Shown: one piece after another, positions 25,806 to 35,329 of the stretch | Position numbering within the stretch: position 1 is the stretch's first letter | How the letters are laid out: each line of letters begins with the position of its first letter | From: Novosphingobium sediminis | Lineage (GTDB): Bacteria > Pseudomonadota > Alphaproteobacteria > Sphingomonadales > Sphingomonadaceae | Length of the DNA: 64,000 nt | Reading direction: 5' to 3' | NCBI RefSeq assembly: GCF_007991615.1 | Contig: NZ_BJYR01000015.1 | Span: 1-64,000, forward strand | Position numbers and translations under genes: made by a program | The notes under the pieces: model-generated | What the model was told of the DNA's origin: nothing | The model's input: the letters and a program-made list of their open reading frames with translations, nothing else | The model's database searches: none

Positions 25806-26366
25806 CTACCGCTCCGTCACATCCCCACTCATCGGCGCCAGCTTCGCCAGCAGCCGGTTCTGCGCCGCAAACGCAACATGCGCCTCGCGCATCGAGCGCT
25901 GCAGGTTCTCGACCAGCGCATTGAGATCGGCGCGCGTCGTGCCCAGCCCCTTGTGCGCGGTCTTCATGTCGCGGCCGGTATAGCTGCACCCGGCGTTCAG
26001 CACGTAGCACACCTGTTCAAACAGCGTGCGCCGCAGCCGCACCATGTCATGTTCCTCGAAGATCGCCTTGATCCTCGGATCCGCCTCGCTCAATTCAAGC
26101 GCGCGGTCGGTGATGCGGCGAATGCCCGCCTGCCCGCCGAACGCCTTCGCCAGCCCCTCGCCAGAGTACGGCTTCGCGCCAGCATTGGCAGCGCTCTGCA
26201 CATAGGGATCGACCGGAATCTCCCCCGTCACCGGATCGCGCTCCTTGCGCACGACGCCGAATTCCTTGTCCCAATCGACGGGCGCTTCCGTTGTCGTCGG
26301 CGCAGGTTCGACAGGCGGCTCGGCCACCGGAGCAGCGGCCATCAGCAGGGGCAGCAGAAACATCAT
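25806..26366 (-). CDS. Exported group 1 truncated haemoglobin-like protein
   Basis: A 186-residue protein: a signal peptide (MMFLLPLLMAAAPVA), a Pro-rich linker, then a truncated-globin fold from about residue 68. The group 1 landmarks are GGQAGIRRITD, EADPRIKAIFEEHDMVRLR, YTGRDMKTAHKGLG (proximal His138) and DLNALVENLQRSM. The usual distal pair is missing: the B10 Tyr position is Leu90, and the E7 Gln position appears to be Leu115. Cys120 and Cys127 could form a disulfide outside the cytoplasm. It follows the DUF3034 gene by 11 bp. Probable role is binding of a haem ligand or electron transfer in the periplasm. Confidence 0.85.
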   Translation of the reverse strand: MMFLLPLLMAAAPVAEPPVEPAPTTTEAPVDWDKEFGVVRKERDPVTGEIPVDPYVQSAANAGAKPYSGEGLAKAFGGQAGIRRITDRALELSEADPRIKAIFEEHDMVRLRRTLFEQVCYVLNAGCSYTGRDMKTAHKGLGTTRADLNALVENLQRSMREAHVAFAAQNRLLAKLAPMSGDVTER

Positions 26367-26377
26367 CCTCGGCTCCC

Positions 26378-27265
26378 TCAGTAGGCCAGTTGCAGCGAAA
26401 GCAGCCCGCCGCGCTGGTTCTTGAACGTCGCGACCGAGCCGACATCGACATAGGCCGCCGTCACCGTCACGTGCCGGGCCACCGCCCAGGCCGCGAACAA
26501 GTCCTTGGCATCATCCTCGCGCGCAATGCCAAGGTTGTCCGGCCGCGTGCGCCATTCGCCGCCAACGACCAGCCTTGAGGTCACCATGTACCCCAGCGAT
26601 CCTTCAAACTGCACGCTGCGACCCGCACGCTTGTCTCCGCCGAAGCCGAGCAGGCCAAACTGGTTGGCCTTGGTCCACCGCACGGTCGCGTTGGCCAGCA
26701 CGCTCGCGCCCAGAAACAGCTTGGTCGCGCTCACCGTGAAGTCGGTGCCCGCCGAAGCCTTCGCCCCCACCGCGCGCACCACGGCGGCATCGAGGCTGCG
26801 CTTGTGCTCCACCCCCACGCTCACCTGCGGCAGCCAGCCCGGCCCATAGACAAGATCGCCCGCCAGCCGCACCTTGGCCGAGAAGATGTCCTGATTGAAC
26901 TGAAACCCACGCCCCAGCCCCAGCGCCGCGCCCACGTTGCGTGTGTTGAAGTTCTGCCGCGCATAGGCCAGCTCGACCCGGTCGCGGATGCCCGCCGCAA
27001 TGCCATGCGTATCGAGCCGGAAATCGGGTAGTTCCACCCCCGTCACATGCGCCGAGATGCCCACCGCGCGGTCCGTGCCCATGCCGGAAATCGTCGCCCA
27101 CGTGGCAAGGCCGCCGCCGCCGCTGCCCTCGATCGTGGTGATCCCGTTGGTCAGGATCAGCTTGCCGCTGTCGAAGCTGACAAGGTCGCGGGCCGCTGCC
27201 GGAGCGGCCGAAACCAGCGCCCCCAGCACGCAGGCCAGGGCAGGAAAAACGGGGCTTTTTCGCAT
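26378..27265 (-). CDS. DUF3034-family outer membrane barrel protein
   Basis: A 295-residue exported protein with a signal peptide ending in APAAARD. The mature chain is glycine-rich with alternating hydrophobic strands and ends in an aromatic-terminal strand LLSLQLAY, typical of outer membrane beta-barrels. The opening KLILTNGITTIEGSGGGGLATWATISG and the later AYARQNFNTRNVGAALGL and VTVTAAYVDVGSVA match what I know of DUF3034. No function is established for the family. It is divergent from the cupredoxin gene (93-bp gap) and cotranscribed with the globin gene. Confidence 0.85.
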   Translation of the reverse strand: MRKSPVFPALACVLGALVSAAPAAARDLVSFDSGKLILTNGITTIEGSGGGGLATWATISGMGTDRAVGISAHVTGVELPDFRLDTHGIAAGIRDRVELAYARQNFNTRNVGAALGLGRGFQFNQDIFSAKVRLAGDLVYGPGWLPQVSVGVEHKRSLDAAVVRAVGAKASAGTDFTVSATKLFLGASVLANATVRWTKANQFGLLGFGGDKRAGRSVQFEGSLGYMVTSRLVVGGEWRTRPDNLGIAREDDAKDLFAAWAVARHVTVTAAYVDVGSVATFKNQRGGLLSLQLAY

Positions 27266-27358
27266 TCCCTCTCGTTAGCTAATTCCCCTTGCAGAATGGT
27301 AAAGGCAGCGCACCGAACGATTGACCAGTTCTTAGGAAAATCCTGCGAAACCGCGTAC

Positions 27359-27967
27359 ATGCTGAAGCGGTTCGTGACTCGGTTGCCCCTTGGGCTCCTG
27401 TGCCTGACGGGGGTGTCGGCAAGCGGTCCGCAGACCTCGGTGGTTCAGGTCTTCGACCAGCGCGGCCTCCCGGTCGAAGGCGCGGTGATCGAAATTCCGC
27501 CCCCGCCGGGCAGCACGCGCGCCGTCACCTTCCCGTGGCGCAATGCCATGGCCCAGCGCAACCAGACCTTCGTTCCCGGCACTCTGATCGTGCCGCAGGG
27601 CTCGTCCGTCGCGTTCCCCAATCTCGATACGGTGCGCCACAGCATCTACAGCTTTTCCAAGCCCGCGCGCTTCCAGATCGAACTCTACGGCCGCGACCAG
27701 ACGCGCTCGCAGCGTTTCCCGATCACCGGCACCGTCGCGCTCGGGTGCAATATCCACGACAAGATGCGCGGCTATATCCGCGTCGTCTCGACGCCCTACG
27801 CGGCCGCCACCGATCTCAACGGGCGCGGCCAGATCGATGGCCTCGCTCCCGGCACCCACCGCGTCACCGTGTGGCACCCGCGCCTGCGCGGCAGCGGCAA
27901 CGAGACCGTCCAGACCCTCACCATCGCGTCCGGCAATCCGGCCCGCCTCACGATAGAGCTGCGCTGA
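27359..27967 (+). CDS. Cupredoxin-domain protein (methylamine utilization type)
   Basis: A 202-residue exported protein. After a signal peptide (MLKRFVTRLPLGLLCLTGVSA) comes a blue-copper domain with a full set of possible type 1 ligands: His94 in DTVRHSIYSFS, Cys130, His133 and Met136 in ALGCNIHDKMRGY. A short beta domain follows (LAPGTHRVTVWHPRL). Such proteins are often annotated as methylamine utilization proteins, but no methylamine dehydrogenase gene is here. It lies 4 bp before the GGDEF-EAL gene and is divergent from DUF3034, suggesting a shared periplasmic redox or sensing role. Confidence 0.86.
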   Translation: MLKRFVTRLPLGLLCLTGVSASGPQTSVVQVFDQRGLPVEGAVIEIPPPPGSTRAVTFPWRNAMAQRNQTFVPGTLIVPQGSSVAFPNLDTVRHSIYSFSKPARFQIELYGRDQTRSQRFPITGTVALGCNIHDKMRGYIRVVSTPYAAATDLNGRGQIDGLAPGTHRVTVWHPRLRGSGNETVQTLTIASGNPARLTIELR

Positions 27968-27971
27968 CCTC

Positions 27972-30317
27972 ATGCCCAACGCCCTCCCCGCCAGCATCAA
28001 TGGCCGCATCATCGCCCGCCTGTCCGCTTTCCGCCCCCGCACCCTGCGCGCGCGCATCGCCGCGCTGTTCATGGCGCTGCTCGCGGGCGTCATGGCAGTC
28101 ACCGTCGGCGTCGCGGGCAGCGGGGTCAGCCTGTTCGCCCACGCCGTCGCCGAACGCGACATGTCGGCCAACGCCCGCGTGTTCGAACAGCTGATCGCCA
28201 GCCGCGCCGGGCAATTGCGCGATGCCGCCTCGGTCGTCGCGCGCGATTTCGGCTTCCGCGAGGCCTTCGCCACGAACGACCGCGCCACGCTCGGCTCCGC
28301 GCTTGCCAGCCTCGGCGAACGCAGCGGCGCCGAAGTCGCCGCCGTCGTCATGCTCGATGGCACCGTCGTCACCAGCCCCGGCGCCCCCGCGCTCGATGGC
28401 AAGGCGCTCCTCCCCGCGCTCGATGCCGGGCAGGGCAGCGGCGTGATCGATCTCAAGGGCAAACTCGGCCTCGCCGTCGCCGCCCCGATCGAGATTCCCG
28501 ATCTCGCGGGGTGGCTTATCCTCGCCCAGCCGCTCGGCACCCGCGATCTCGAAGCCTTGGGCCGCCTCTCCGCCGTGCCGATCAAGGCCTCGGTCGCCCC
28601 CGCCACCACGCTCGCCCCGGCGCAGCGCGATCTCGGCCTTGGCCGCATCGGCGAACTGGAAACGCCGCAGGGCCGCCAGCTCGTCCGCCTCTCCGCGCTC
28701 CCCAGCCTCCAGCGCGGGATCGAGCCGCGCCTCATCCTCAGCCATTCGCTCGATCAGGCGATGGAGGCCTACCGCGCGCTCAACGCCGTGCTGATGGGCA
28801 TCGCCCTCGTCGGCACGCTCGCCGGCCTCTGGCTCGCGCTGCGCATCGCGCGCAGCATCAGCCGCCCGCTCAGCCAGCTTGCCGGCGCCGCCCAGCGCTA
28901 TGCCGGCGGCACCGTTTCCAAGGTTCCCGTCACCGGTGATGCCGAAGTCGCCGATCTCGCGCAGAGCTTCAACGCGATGGTCGACGCCATCGAGGAGCGC
29001 GAGCGCCAGATCGTCCACAGCGCGCTGCACGATGGCCTCACCACGCTCCCCAACCGCCGCTTCTTCATCGAAAAGCTGGACCGCGCCGTCGCCCGCCAGA
29101 TGCCCACCAGCCGCACGATGGTCGTCTTCGTCGATCTCGACAATTTCAAGATCATCAACGACACGCTCGGCCACCCCGCCGGCGATGCGCTGCTGCGCCA
29201 GGCCGGCCAGCGCCTGCAGGAACGCTTCCCCGATCACATGGTTGCTCGCTTCGGCGGCGATGAATTCGGCCTCCTCGTCACCGGCCTCGGCGAAAGTGCC
29301 GATCCCGCCTCGATGGCCCGCACCATCCACGCCGCGCTCAACGACGAGGTCGATATCGGCGGCCGCACCGTCCAGCTCAGCGCCAGCTTCGGCGTCGCTG
29401 TCGGCCCCTCTGACGGCGCGACCAGCGACGAGATCCTCAAGAACGCCGATCTCGCGCTCTACCGCGCCAAGAGCGAGGGCAAGGGCACCTACCACTTCTT
29501 CGAGGCCGCGCTCGATGAAGAAGCCCGCCGCCGCCGCCAGCTCGAGCTCGATTTGCGCAGCGCCGTGCGCGAAGGCGGCTTCGAGCTGCACTTCCAGCCG
29601 CTCTATTCGATGGCCGAGCAGCGCCTCAAGGGCTTCGAGGCCCTCATCCGCTGGAACCACCCGGAGCGCGGCCTCGTCAGCCCGGCAGAGTTCATCCCGC
29701 TCGCCGAAGAAACCGGCCTCATCGTCCAGATCGGCGAATGGGTGATCCGCGATGCCTGCGCCCGCGCCGCCGCGTGGCCCGGCCACCTCTCGGTCGCGGT
29801 CAACATCTCGCCGCGCCAGTTCACCAGCCCCGTCCTCGCGCAGACCATCGTGCAGGCGCTCGCCGCCTCCGGCCTCCCCGCGAACCGGCTCGAACTCGAA
29901 ATCACCGAGAGCATCTTCATCGGCAATGTCGAGCGCACACTCGCCATGCTCCACAGCCTGCGCGGCCTCGGCGTGCGCATCGCGCTCGATGATTTCGGCA
30001 CCGGCTACTCATCGCTCAGCTACTTGCGCAGCTTCCCGTTCGACAAGCTCAAGATCGACCAGAGCTTCGTCCGCGATCTCGGCCGCGACGCCAGCGCCGG
30101 CGCCATCATCCGCGCCATCACCACCCTCGCCGCCGCGCTCGGCATCGAGACCCTGGCCGAAGGCGTCGAACTCGAATCCACCATGGAAGCCCTGCAACGC
30201 GAAGGCTGCGACCTGATCCAGGGCTACCTCGTCAGCCGCCCCGTGCCCGATGGCGCCGTCCCGGCCCTGATCACCCGCCTCGCCGGTGAAGCGCCGCACC
30301 GCGCAGCGGCGGGCTAA
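27972..30317 (+). CDS. GGDEF-EAL protein with periplasmic sensor and HAMP
   Basis: A 781-residue inner membrane c-di-GMP enzyme. A first membrane helix (about 33-58) is followed by a roughly 200-residue periplasmic sensor, a second helix (LNAVLMGIALVGTLAGLWLAL), a HAMP linker, a GGDEF domain (ARFGGDEFGLLV, intact) and an EAL domain (FEALIRWNHPERG, ELEITES, ALDDFGTGYSSL, KIDQSFV, EGVE; intact). The allosteric RxxD site is shifted by one residue (RFPD then six residues), so product inhibition may be absent. Either synthesis or breakdown of c-di-GMP may dominate. It follows the cupredoxin gene by 4 bp, which may provide its periplasmic signal. Confidence 0.95.
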   Translation: MPNALPASINGRIIARLSAFRPRTLRARIAALFMALLAGVMAVTVGVAGSGVSLFAHAVAERDMSANARVFEQLIASRAGQLRDAASVVARDFGFREAFATNDRATLGSALASLGERSGAEVAAVVMLDGTVVTSPGAPALDGKALLPALDAGQGSGVIDLKGKLGLAVAAPIEIPDLAGWLILAQPLGTRDLEALGRLSAVPIKASVAPATTLAPAQRDLGLGRIGELETPQGRQLVRLSALPSLQRGIEPRLILSHSLDQAMEAYRALNAVLMGIALVGTLAGLWLALRIARSISRPLSQLAGAAQRYAGGTVSKVPVTGDAEVADLAQSFNAMVDAIEERERQIVHSALHDGLTTLPNRRFFIEKLDRAVARQMPTSRTMVVFVDLDNFKIINDTLGHPAGDALLRQAGQRLQERFPDHMVARFGGDEFGLLVTGLGESADPASMARTIHAALNDEVDIGGRTVQLSASFGVAVGPSDGATSDEILKNADLALYRAKSEGKGTYHFFEAALDEEARRRRQLELDLRSAVREGGFELHFQPLYSMAEQRLKGFEALIRWNHPERGLVSPAEFIPLAEETGLIVQIGEWVIRDACARAAAWPGHLSVAVNISPRQFTSPVLAQTIVQALAASGLPANRLELEITESIFIGNVERTLAMLHSLRGLGVRIALDDFGTGYSSLSYLRSFPFDKLKIDQSFVRDLGRDASAGAIIRAITTLAAALGIETLAEGVELESTMEALQREGCDLIQGYLVSRPVPDGAVPALITRLAGEAPHRAAAG

Positions 30318-30324
30318 CTCGTAT

Positions 30325-30361
30325 CCCTCCCTCCCGCTTGCGGGAGGGGTCGGAGGTGGGC
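30325..30361. repeat. CTCCCGCTTGCGGGAG repeat copy
   Basis: A single copy (CTCCCGCTTGCGGGAGGGGT core, slightly diverged tail GGAGGTGGG) lies between the convergent GGDEF-EAL and hydrolase genes. Confidence 0.82.
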
Positions 30362-30371
30362 CCGCGCCCCC

Positions 30372-32288
30372 CTACTCCACCACCGGCAGCGCAATGTAGC
30401 TCCCGTCCGCCCCGCCCACGCTCACCTTCTGCGTGGCCTTCACGTAATCCCCCGGCTTCGCATCGAGGATCGAAGGCACAAACGTCTGCGGATTGCGGTC
30501 GTAAAGCGGGAACCAGCTGGACTGCACCTGCACCATGATCCGGTGCCCGGGCAGAAACACATGGTTCGCCTGCGGCAGTTCAAACACATAGCCCAGCGGC
30601 GTGTTCGCCTTCAAAGGCCGCGCCTCGCTCAGCGTCTCGCGGAAGCGGCCGCGGAAGATGTCCATGCCCACCGCCAGCTCGTATCCGCCCATCGCCCGGT
30701 CGCCCGCCACGGCATCGGGGTAAACGTCGATCAGCTTCACCACCCAGTCGCTGTCGGTCCCGCTGGTCGATGCCGTCAGGTGCACCACCGGCGCGCCCGC
30801 AATCGTCACCGGCTTGTCGAGCACCGGGCCGACGAACGCCAGCACATCGGGCCGCCCCGAAACCGCGCGCTGGTCGCCCACCAGCCATGTCGGCCACGGA
30901 TTGCCGTCATAGCCTTCCTGCTGGTTCGGGCGCGGGTAATAGGTAACCGGCTTGGCCGGGTCGGAGACATAGTCCACCGTCCCCGCCTCGGCTGCGGGCG
31001 CGAAACCCAGCCCCTCGCCCGGCAGCAGGTAGAGCTTCTTCTCAGCCTTGGCTGCAGGCCAGCCGCCCAGCTTCTGCCACTCGTTCGTGCCGCTCTGGAA
31101 CGCCGTCACGGTCGGCACATCCATCGGCTTGTCATAGAGATAATGCGCGAGGAACGGCGCCAGCACGTTCATCCGCCACCACTTGCCGGTATCCGCATCC
31201 CACTTGATCGCACCGAGCGTATCGGCCTTCTCGATGGCCTGCCCGTGATACCATGGCCCGATCGACATATGCAGCAGGCCGTCCTTGTCCTGCGGCTTGA
31301 GCGCCTTCCACACCGCCGGCGCGCCGTAGATATCCTCCTGATCCCACAGCGAATGGACCAACAGCGTCGGCACCTTCAGCGGCGCCTTGGCCAACACCTT
31401 GTCCATCGCCTGTTCCTGCCAGAAGCTGTCCCACGCCTGATGCGCCTTCAGCTTCTGCCAGAACCCGATCTGATCCAGCCCCTGCGCGCTCGCCAGCGCG
31501 CCTGCCGAGCCATATTTCATGAAGTGCGCATAGGCGTCCGCCTCGGCCACTTCATACTTGTTGGCATTGTCCCGCGTCGCCACCTGTTCCCAGATGTAGC
31601 TGATCCCGATCTGGCGGAACGCGCCGTTGTGGAACCAGTCGTCGCCGCGCCAGCCATCGACCATCGGGTTCATCGGCACCGCCACTTTCAGCGCCGGATG
31701 CGGGTTCACCAGCGCCGCCAGCGCGGTAAACCCGTCATAGCTGATCCCGATGATCCCCACGCGCCCGTTGCTTTCGGGCACGTTCTTCACCAGCCAGTCG
31801 ATCGTGTCGTACGTGTCGGTCGCGTGGTCGGTCTTGGTCGGATTGAGCGACGTGCCCACGAAGGGCCGGTTCATCACGTACGTCCCTTCGGAGCCATACT
31901 TGCCCCGCACATCCTGCACCACGCGGATATAGCCGCCGCCCGTCACCACATCGGGCGCATGGTCATAGCCATCTAGCGCCACCGCCATGATCGGCGAGCC
32001 ATGCTGGCTGGTCATTTCTTCCGCGTTGTAAGGCGTGCGGGTGAGCAGCATTGCCGGTTTCTGGGCGGCACCCTTCGCCCCCTTCGGAATCATGATGACG
32101 GTGTGCAGCTTCACCCCGTCGCGCATCGGGATTTCCACCGCGCGCCGCTCATAGTCCCGCGCCGCCACCGGCTGCGTGATCGTCGTGGGCCGCTCGTCAT
32201 AGACCGGCCCCTTGGCGGGCGCCGCCCACACCGTCCCGGCACTCGCCAGCAAAAGCCCAAGAGCCAGACCCGCGCGCAGCTTCGTCAT
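30372..32288 (-). CDS. CocE/NonD-family serine hydrolase, exported
   Basis: A 638-residue hydrolase of the alpha-amino acid ester hydrolase / glutaryl-7-ACA acylase / X-Pro dipeptidyl peptidase class. It starts with a signal peptide (TKLRAGLALGLLLASAGTVWA). The nucleophile lies in GIIGISYDGFTALAAL (GxSYxG); the oxyanion Tyr region is MLLTRTPYNAEEM; acid and base residues lie near HSLWDQEDIYG and IGPWYHGQ. A C-terminal jelly-roll follows (GRFRETLSEARPLKANTP, HRIMVQVQSSWFPLYDRNPQT). The start at 32288 gives the clean signal sequence. Likely periplasmic hydrolysis of amino acid esters or amides. Confidence 0.93.
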   Translation of the reverse strand: MTKLRAGLALGLLLASAGTVWAAPAKGPVYDERPTTITQPVAARDYERRAVEIPMRDGVKLHTVIMIPKGAKGAAQKPAMLLTRTPYNAEEMTSQHGSPIMAVALDGYDHAPDVVTGGGYIRVVQDVRGKYGSEGTYVMNRPFVGTSLNPTKTDHATDTYDTIDWLVKNVPESNGRVGIIGISYDGFTALAALVNPHPALKVAVPMNPMVDGWRGDDWFHNGAFRQIGISYIWEQVATRDNANKYEVAEADAYAHFMKYGSAGALASAQGLDQIGFWQKLKAHQAWDSFWQEQAMDKVLAKAPLKVPTLLVHSLWDQEDIYGAPAVWKALKPQDKDGLLHMSIGPWYHGQAIEKADTLGAIKWDADTGKWWRMNVLAPFLAHYLYDKPMDVPTVTAFQSGTNEWQKLGGWPAAKAEKKLYLLPGEGLGFAPAAEAGTVDYVSDPAKPVTYYPRPNQQEGYDGNPWPTWLVGDQRAVSGRPDVLAFVGPVLDKPVTIAGAPVVHLTASTSGTDSDWVVKLIDVYPDAVAGDRAMGGYELAVGMDIFRGRFRETLSEARPLKANTPLGYVFELPQANHVFLPGHRIMVQVQSSWFPLYDRNPQTFVPSILDAKPGDYVKATQKVSVGGADGSYIALPVVE

Positions 32289-32386
32289 GCAATTCCCCCT
32301 CGCCAAAACAAGGCGAGCTTACCACCCGCGGGACTTGTGCCAAGCGTCATTGCGCATTCACGCAGCAGCCGCCACAACCGCCGGTG

Positions 32387-35254
32387 ATGCTCATCCGCGC
32401 TTTTGTCCGTTTCTTCGCCCTGCTCCTCATCGCCGCGCTGCCGCTGTCCCCGGCAGTGGCCCCAGCACGGGCCAAGCCTGCCCCCGCCAAGGCCCTTGAA
32501 CATTGGGCCTTCGAACGCAGCGATCTCGCGCCCGATCCTGCCTTCCGCTTCGGCCGTCTGCCCAACGGGATGCGCTACGTCATCCGCCACAATGCCACGC
32601 CCAAGGGCACCGCCGAAGTCCGCCTCCAGATCGATACCGGCTCGCTCGACGAACGGGACAGCGAGCGCGGCTTTGCCCATTTCGTCGAACACATGGCCTT
32701 TAACGGCAGCACGCATGTGCCCGAGGGCGAAATGGTCAAGCTGCTCGAACGCGAAGGCCTCGCCTTCGGCGCCGATACCAATGCGCAGACCAGCTTCGAG
32801 CAGACGATGTACCTGCTCAGCCTCCCCCGGGGCGAGCCGCGCCTCCTCGATACCGCGCTGATGCTGATGCGCGAGACGGCGAGCGAACTCAGCTTCGATC
32901 CCTCGGCGGTGGAGCGCGAGCGCGGCGTCGTCCTCTCCGAACTGCGCGACGGGCAAGGCTATGCGTTGGAGAACAGCAAGGACCAGATGGCCTTCCTCTA
33001 CCCGCAGGCGCACTACCGGGACCGGCTCCCCATCGGCACCGTGGACTCGCTCAAGGCTGCGACCGCAGCCGCCCTCAGGGCCTTCTGGGCGCGGGAATAT
33101 GTGCCCGCCAAAGCCACCCTCATCGTGATCGGCGATCTTGACGCCGATGCGGTGGAAGCAGCAATCAAGGCCCGCTTCGCCGATTGGCCCGCCCGCAAAC
33201 CCGCCAAGCGCCCCGATCAGGGCCGTGTCCTCGTCGATCAGCAAGGGATGAGCCGCATTCACCTCGATCCCGCGCTGTCCGAACGCGTCACCGTCTCGCG
33301 CCATGGCCGCTGGCGCCGCGAGCCAGACACCGAGGAAAGCCGCCGCGTCAATCTCCTGCGCCAACTCGGCTACGGCGTCATCAATCGCCGCATGCAGCGC
33401 CTCAGCCGCTTGCCCAAGCCCCCATTCCGCGGCGCAGGGCTCGGCACCAGCGAGGTGTTCCACATCGGGCGCACCACCAACCTCATCGTCGATACGCCGG
33501 ACAAGGGCTGGCGAGATGGCCTCGTCGCCGCAACGCAGGTCTACCGCGAAGCCTTGGCCAAGGGCTTTACCGAAGCCGAAGTGGCCGAACAGGTCGCAGG
33601 CGTGCGCAGCGGCATCGAAAACGCTGCGGCCTCTGCCGATACGCGCAGCAACGATGCATTGGTCGGCGCGGCGCTGCTCCTCCTGCGCGATGAAAAGGTG
33701 CCGACCACACCCGCCTCCGCGCTCGAACGCTTCAACCGCCACGCCGCTTCGTTCACCCCCGCCGCCGTCCTCGCCGCGCTGCGCGCCGATGCGATCCCGC
33801 TCACCAATCCGCTGATCCGCTTTCAGGGCCGCACTGCACCGGCAGGCGGCGAACCAGCCCTGCGCGCCGCTTGGGAACAGGCCCTGCGCGCGCCATTGCG
33901 CAGCCAGGTCGATGTGAAATCCGGCAGTTTCGGCTACACCGATTTCGGCGCCCCAGGCACCGTCGCCAGCGATGTGACACGCGCAGACCTCGGCATCCGC
34001 CAGCTCCGCTTCGCCAATGGCGTACGGCTAAACCTCAAGCGCACCGATCTCGAAACGGATCGCATCCTCGTGCGGCTCGCCCTCGATGGCGGCGAACTGC
34101 TCGATACCAAAGCCAATCCCACTGCCACCGAGATGACCTCGATGCTCCCCACCGGCGGGCTCGGAAAGCACAGCATCGACGAGTTGCAGAGCCTGCTTGC
34201 CGGCCAATCGGTCAGCTTCAGCATCAACTCGGTCGGCGATGCCTTCGTGCTCGGCGGCGGGACCACGCGGCGCGATGCCGAACTCCAGCTCCAGCTCCTC
34301 GCCGCGCTGGTCAGCGATCCCGGCTGGCGCACCGAAGCGGACGAGCTCTACCACCAGACGATGACGAACTTCTTCGCGCGGCTCGATGCGACCCCCGCCT
34401 CCGCGCTCGCCAACACGCTGCCCGGCATACTGTCCGCCGGCGATCCGCGCTTCACCGTCCAGAGCCCCGAAACCTATCAGACACTCACCATGGCCCGCCT
34501 CAAGGCCGATATCGGCGATCGGCTGGCCCACGGCGCCATCGAGCTCACCCTCGTCGGCGATTTCGATCCAGACGCCGCGATTCCCATGGTCGCCCGCACC
34601 CTCGGCGCGCTCCCGGCGCGCGAGCCTGATTTCCGCCCCTACGCGGATGCCCGCGAGCGCAGCTTTACGCCCAAGCGCGGCCTCACCGTGATCCGCCACA
34701 AGGGCGCGGCCAATCAGGCCATCGTCCGCTATGTCTGGCCCACCACCGATGATAGCGACCCCGTGACCAGCATCGGCCTCGAACTCCTGCAGGAAGTCAC
34801 CGGCATCGAAGTGCTCGACACCGTGCGCGAGGCGCTCGGCAAGGCCTATTCCCCCGGCGCGTCGTCCTCGCTCAGCCGGGTCTGGCGCGGCTGGGGCACG
34901 TTCACCGTCAACGCCTCGGTCGATGTCGCCGATGTCGCCGCCACCCGCAGCGCCATCGAAAGCACCATCGCCGATCTGCGCGCCAAGCCGGTGGACGCCG
35001 ATATCCTCGCCCGCGCCCGCGCCCCGATGCGCGAGAGGATCGACAGCCTGCTCAAGACCAACGCCGGCTGGCTCGCCCTGATCGACCGCGCACAGAGCCA
35101 GCCCGACCGGCTCGACCGATTCCAGAAAGCGCGCGAACGCCTCGACGCGCTTACCGCCGCCGATCTGCAAGCCCTCGCCAAACGCTACCTCGCGCCCGAT
35201 CAGGCCGTCGTCGCGCTTGTCCTGCCCGAAGGCGCCCCCGCCCCTGCCCGTTAG
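32387..35254 (+). CDS. M16-family zinc metalloprotease, exported
   Basis: A 955-residue double-repeat pitrilysin-type protease. A signal peptide (LIRAFVRFFALLLIAALPLSPAVAPARA) is followed by the inverted zinc motif HFVEHMAFNG with the distal Glu in a following helix, and further M16 repeats (FWAREYVPAKATLIVIGDLD; a second inactive half with ELTLVGDFDPDAA and AIVRYVWPTTD). Full length, about 950 residues, is usual for bacterial periplasmic members. It degrades peptides in the envelope. A small exported protein follows 75 bp downstream. Confidence 0.95.
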   Translation: MLIRAFVRFFALLLIAALPLSPAVAPARAKPAPAKALEHWAFERSDLAPDPAFRFGRLPNGMRYVIRHNATPKGTAEVRLQIDTGSLDERDSERGFAHFVEHMAFNGSTHVPEGEMVKLLEREGLAFGADTNAQTSFEQTMYLLSLPRGEPRLLDTALMLMRETASELSFDPSAVERERGVVLSELRDGQGYALENSKDQMAFLYPQAHYRDRLPIGTVDSLKAATAAALRAFWAREYVPAKATLIVIGDLDADAVEAAIKARFADWPARKPAKRPDQGRVLVDQQGMSRIHLDPALSERVTVSRHGRWRREPDTEESRRVNLLRQLGYGVINRRMQRLSRLPKPPFRGAGLGTSEVFHIGRTTNLIVDTPDKGWRDGLVAATQVYREALAKGFTEAEVAEQVAGVRSGIENAAASADTRSNDALVGAALLLLRDEKVPTTPASALERFNRHAASFTPAAVLAALRADAIPLTNPLIRFQGRTAPAGGEPALRAAWEQALRAPLRSQVDVKSGSFGYTDFGAPGTVASDVTRADLGIRQLRFANGVRLNLKRTDLETDRILVRLALDGGELLDTKANPTATEMTSMLPTGGLGKHSIDELQSLLAGQSVSFSINSVGDAFVLGGGTTRRDAELQLQLLAALVSDPGWRTEADELYHQTMTNFFARLDATPASALANTLPGILSAGDPRFTVQSPETYQTLTMARLKADIGDRLAHGAIELTLVGDFDPDAAIPMVARTLGALPAREPDFRPYADARERSFTPKRGLTVIRHKGAANQAIVRYVWPTTDDSDPVTSIGLELLQEVTGIEVLDTVREALGKAYSPGASSSLSRVWRGWGTFTVNASVDVADVAATRSAIESTIADLRAKPVDADILARARAPMRERIDSLLKTNAGWLALIDRAQSQPDRLDRFQKARERLDALTAADLQALAKRYLAPDQAVVALVLPEGAPAPAR

Positions 35255-35329
35255 GGAGGATGGGCCTTTGCGCGATTAGGCGTAGCCTTCCGTTTGCAGG
35301 CACCACGCCCGCCGGAGGGACCATCCGCC

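Noticed and set aside
27948..29954. 668-codon open frame antisense to the GGDEF-EAL gene
   Set aside because: Shadow frame made of Glu/Ala/Gly/Arg codons opposite a complete two-domain enzyme.
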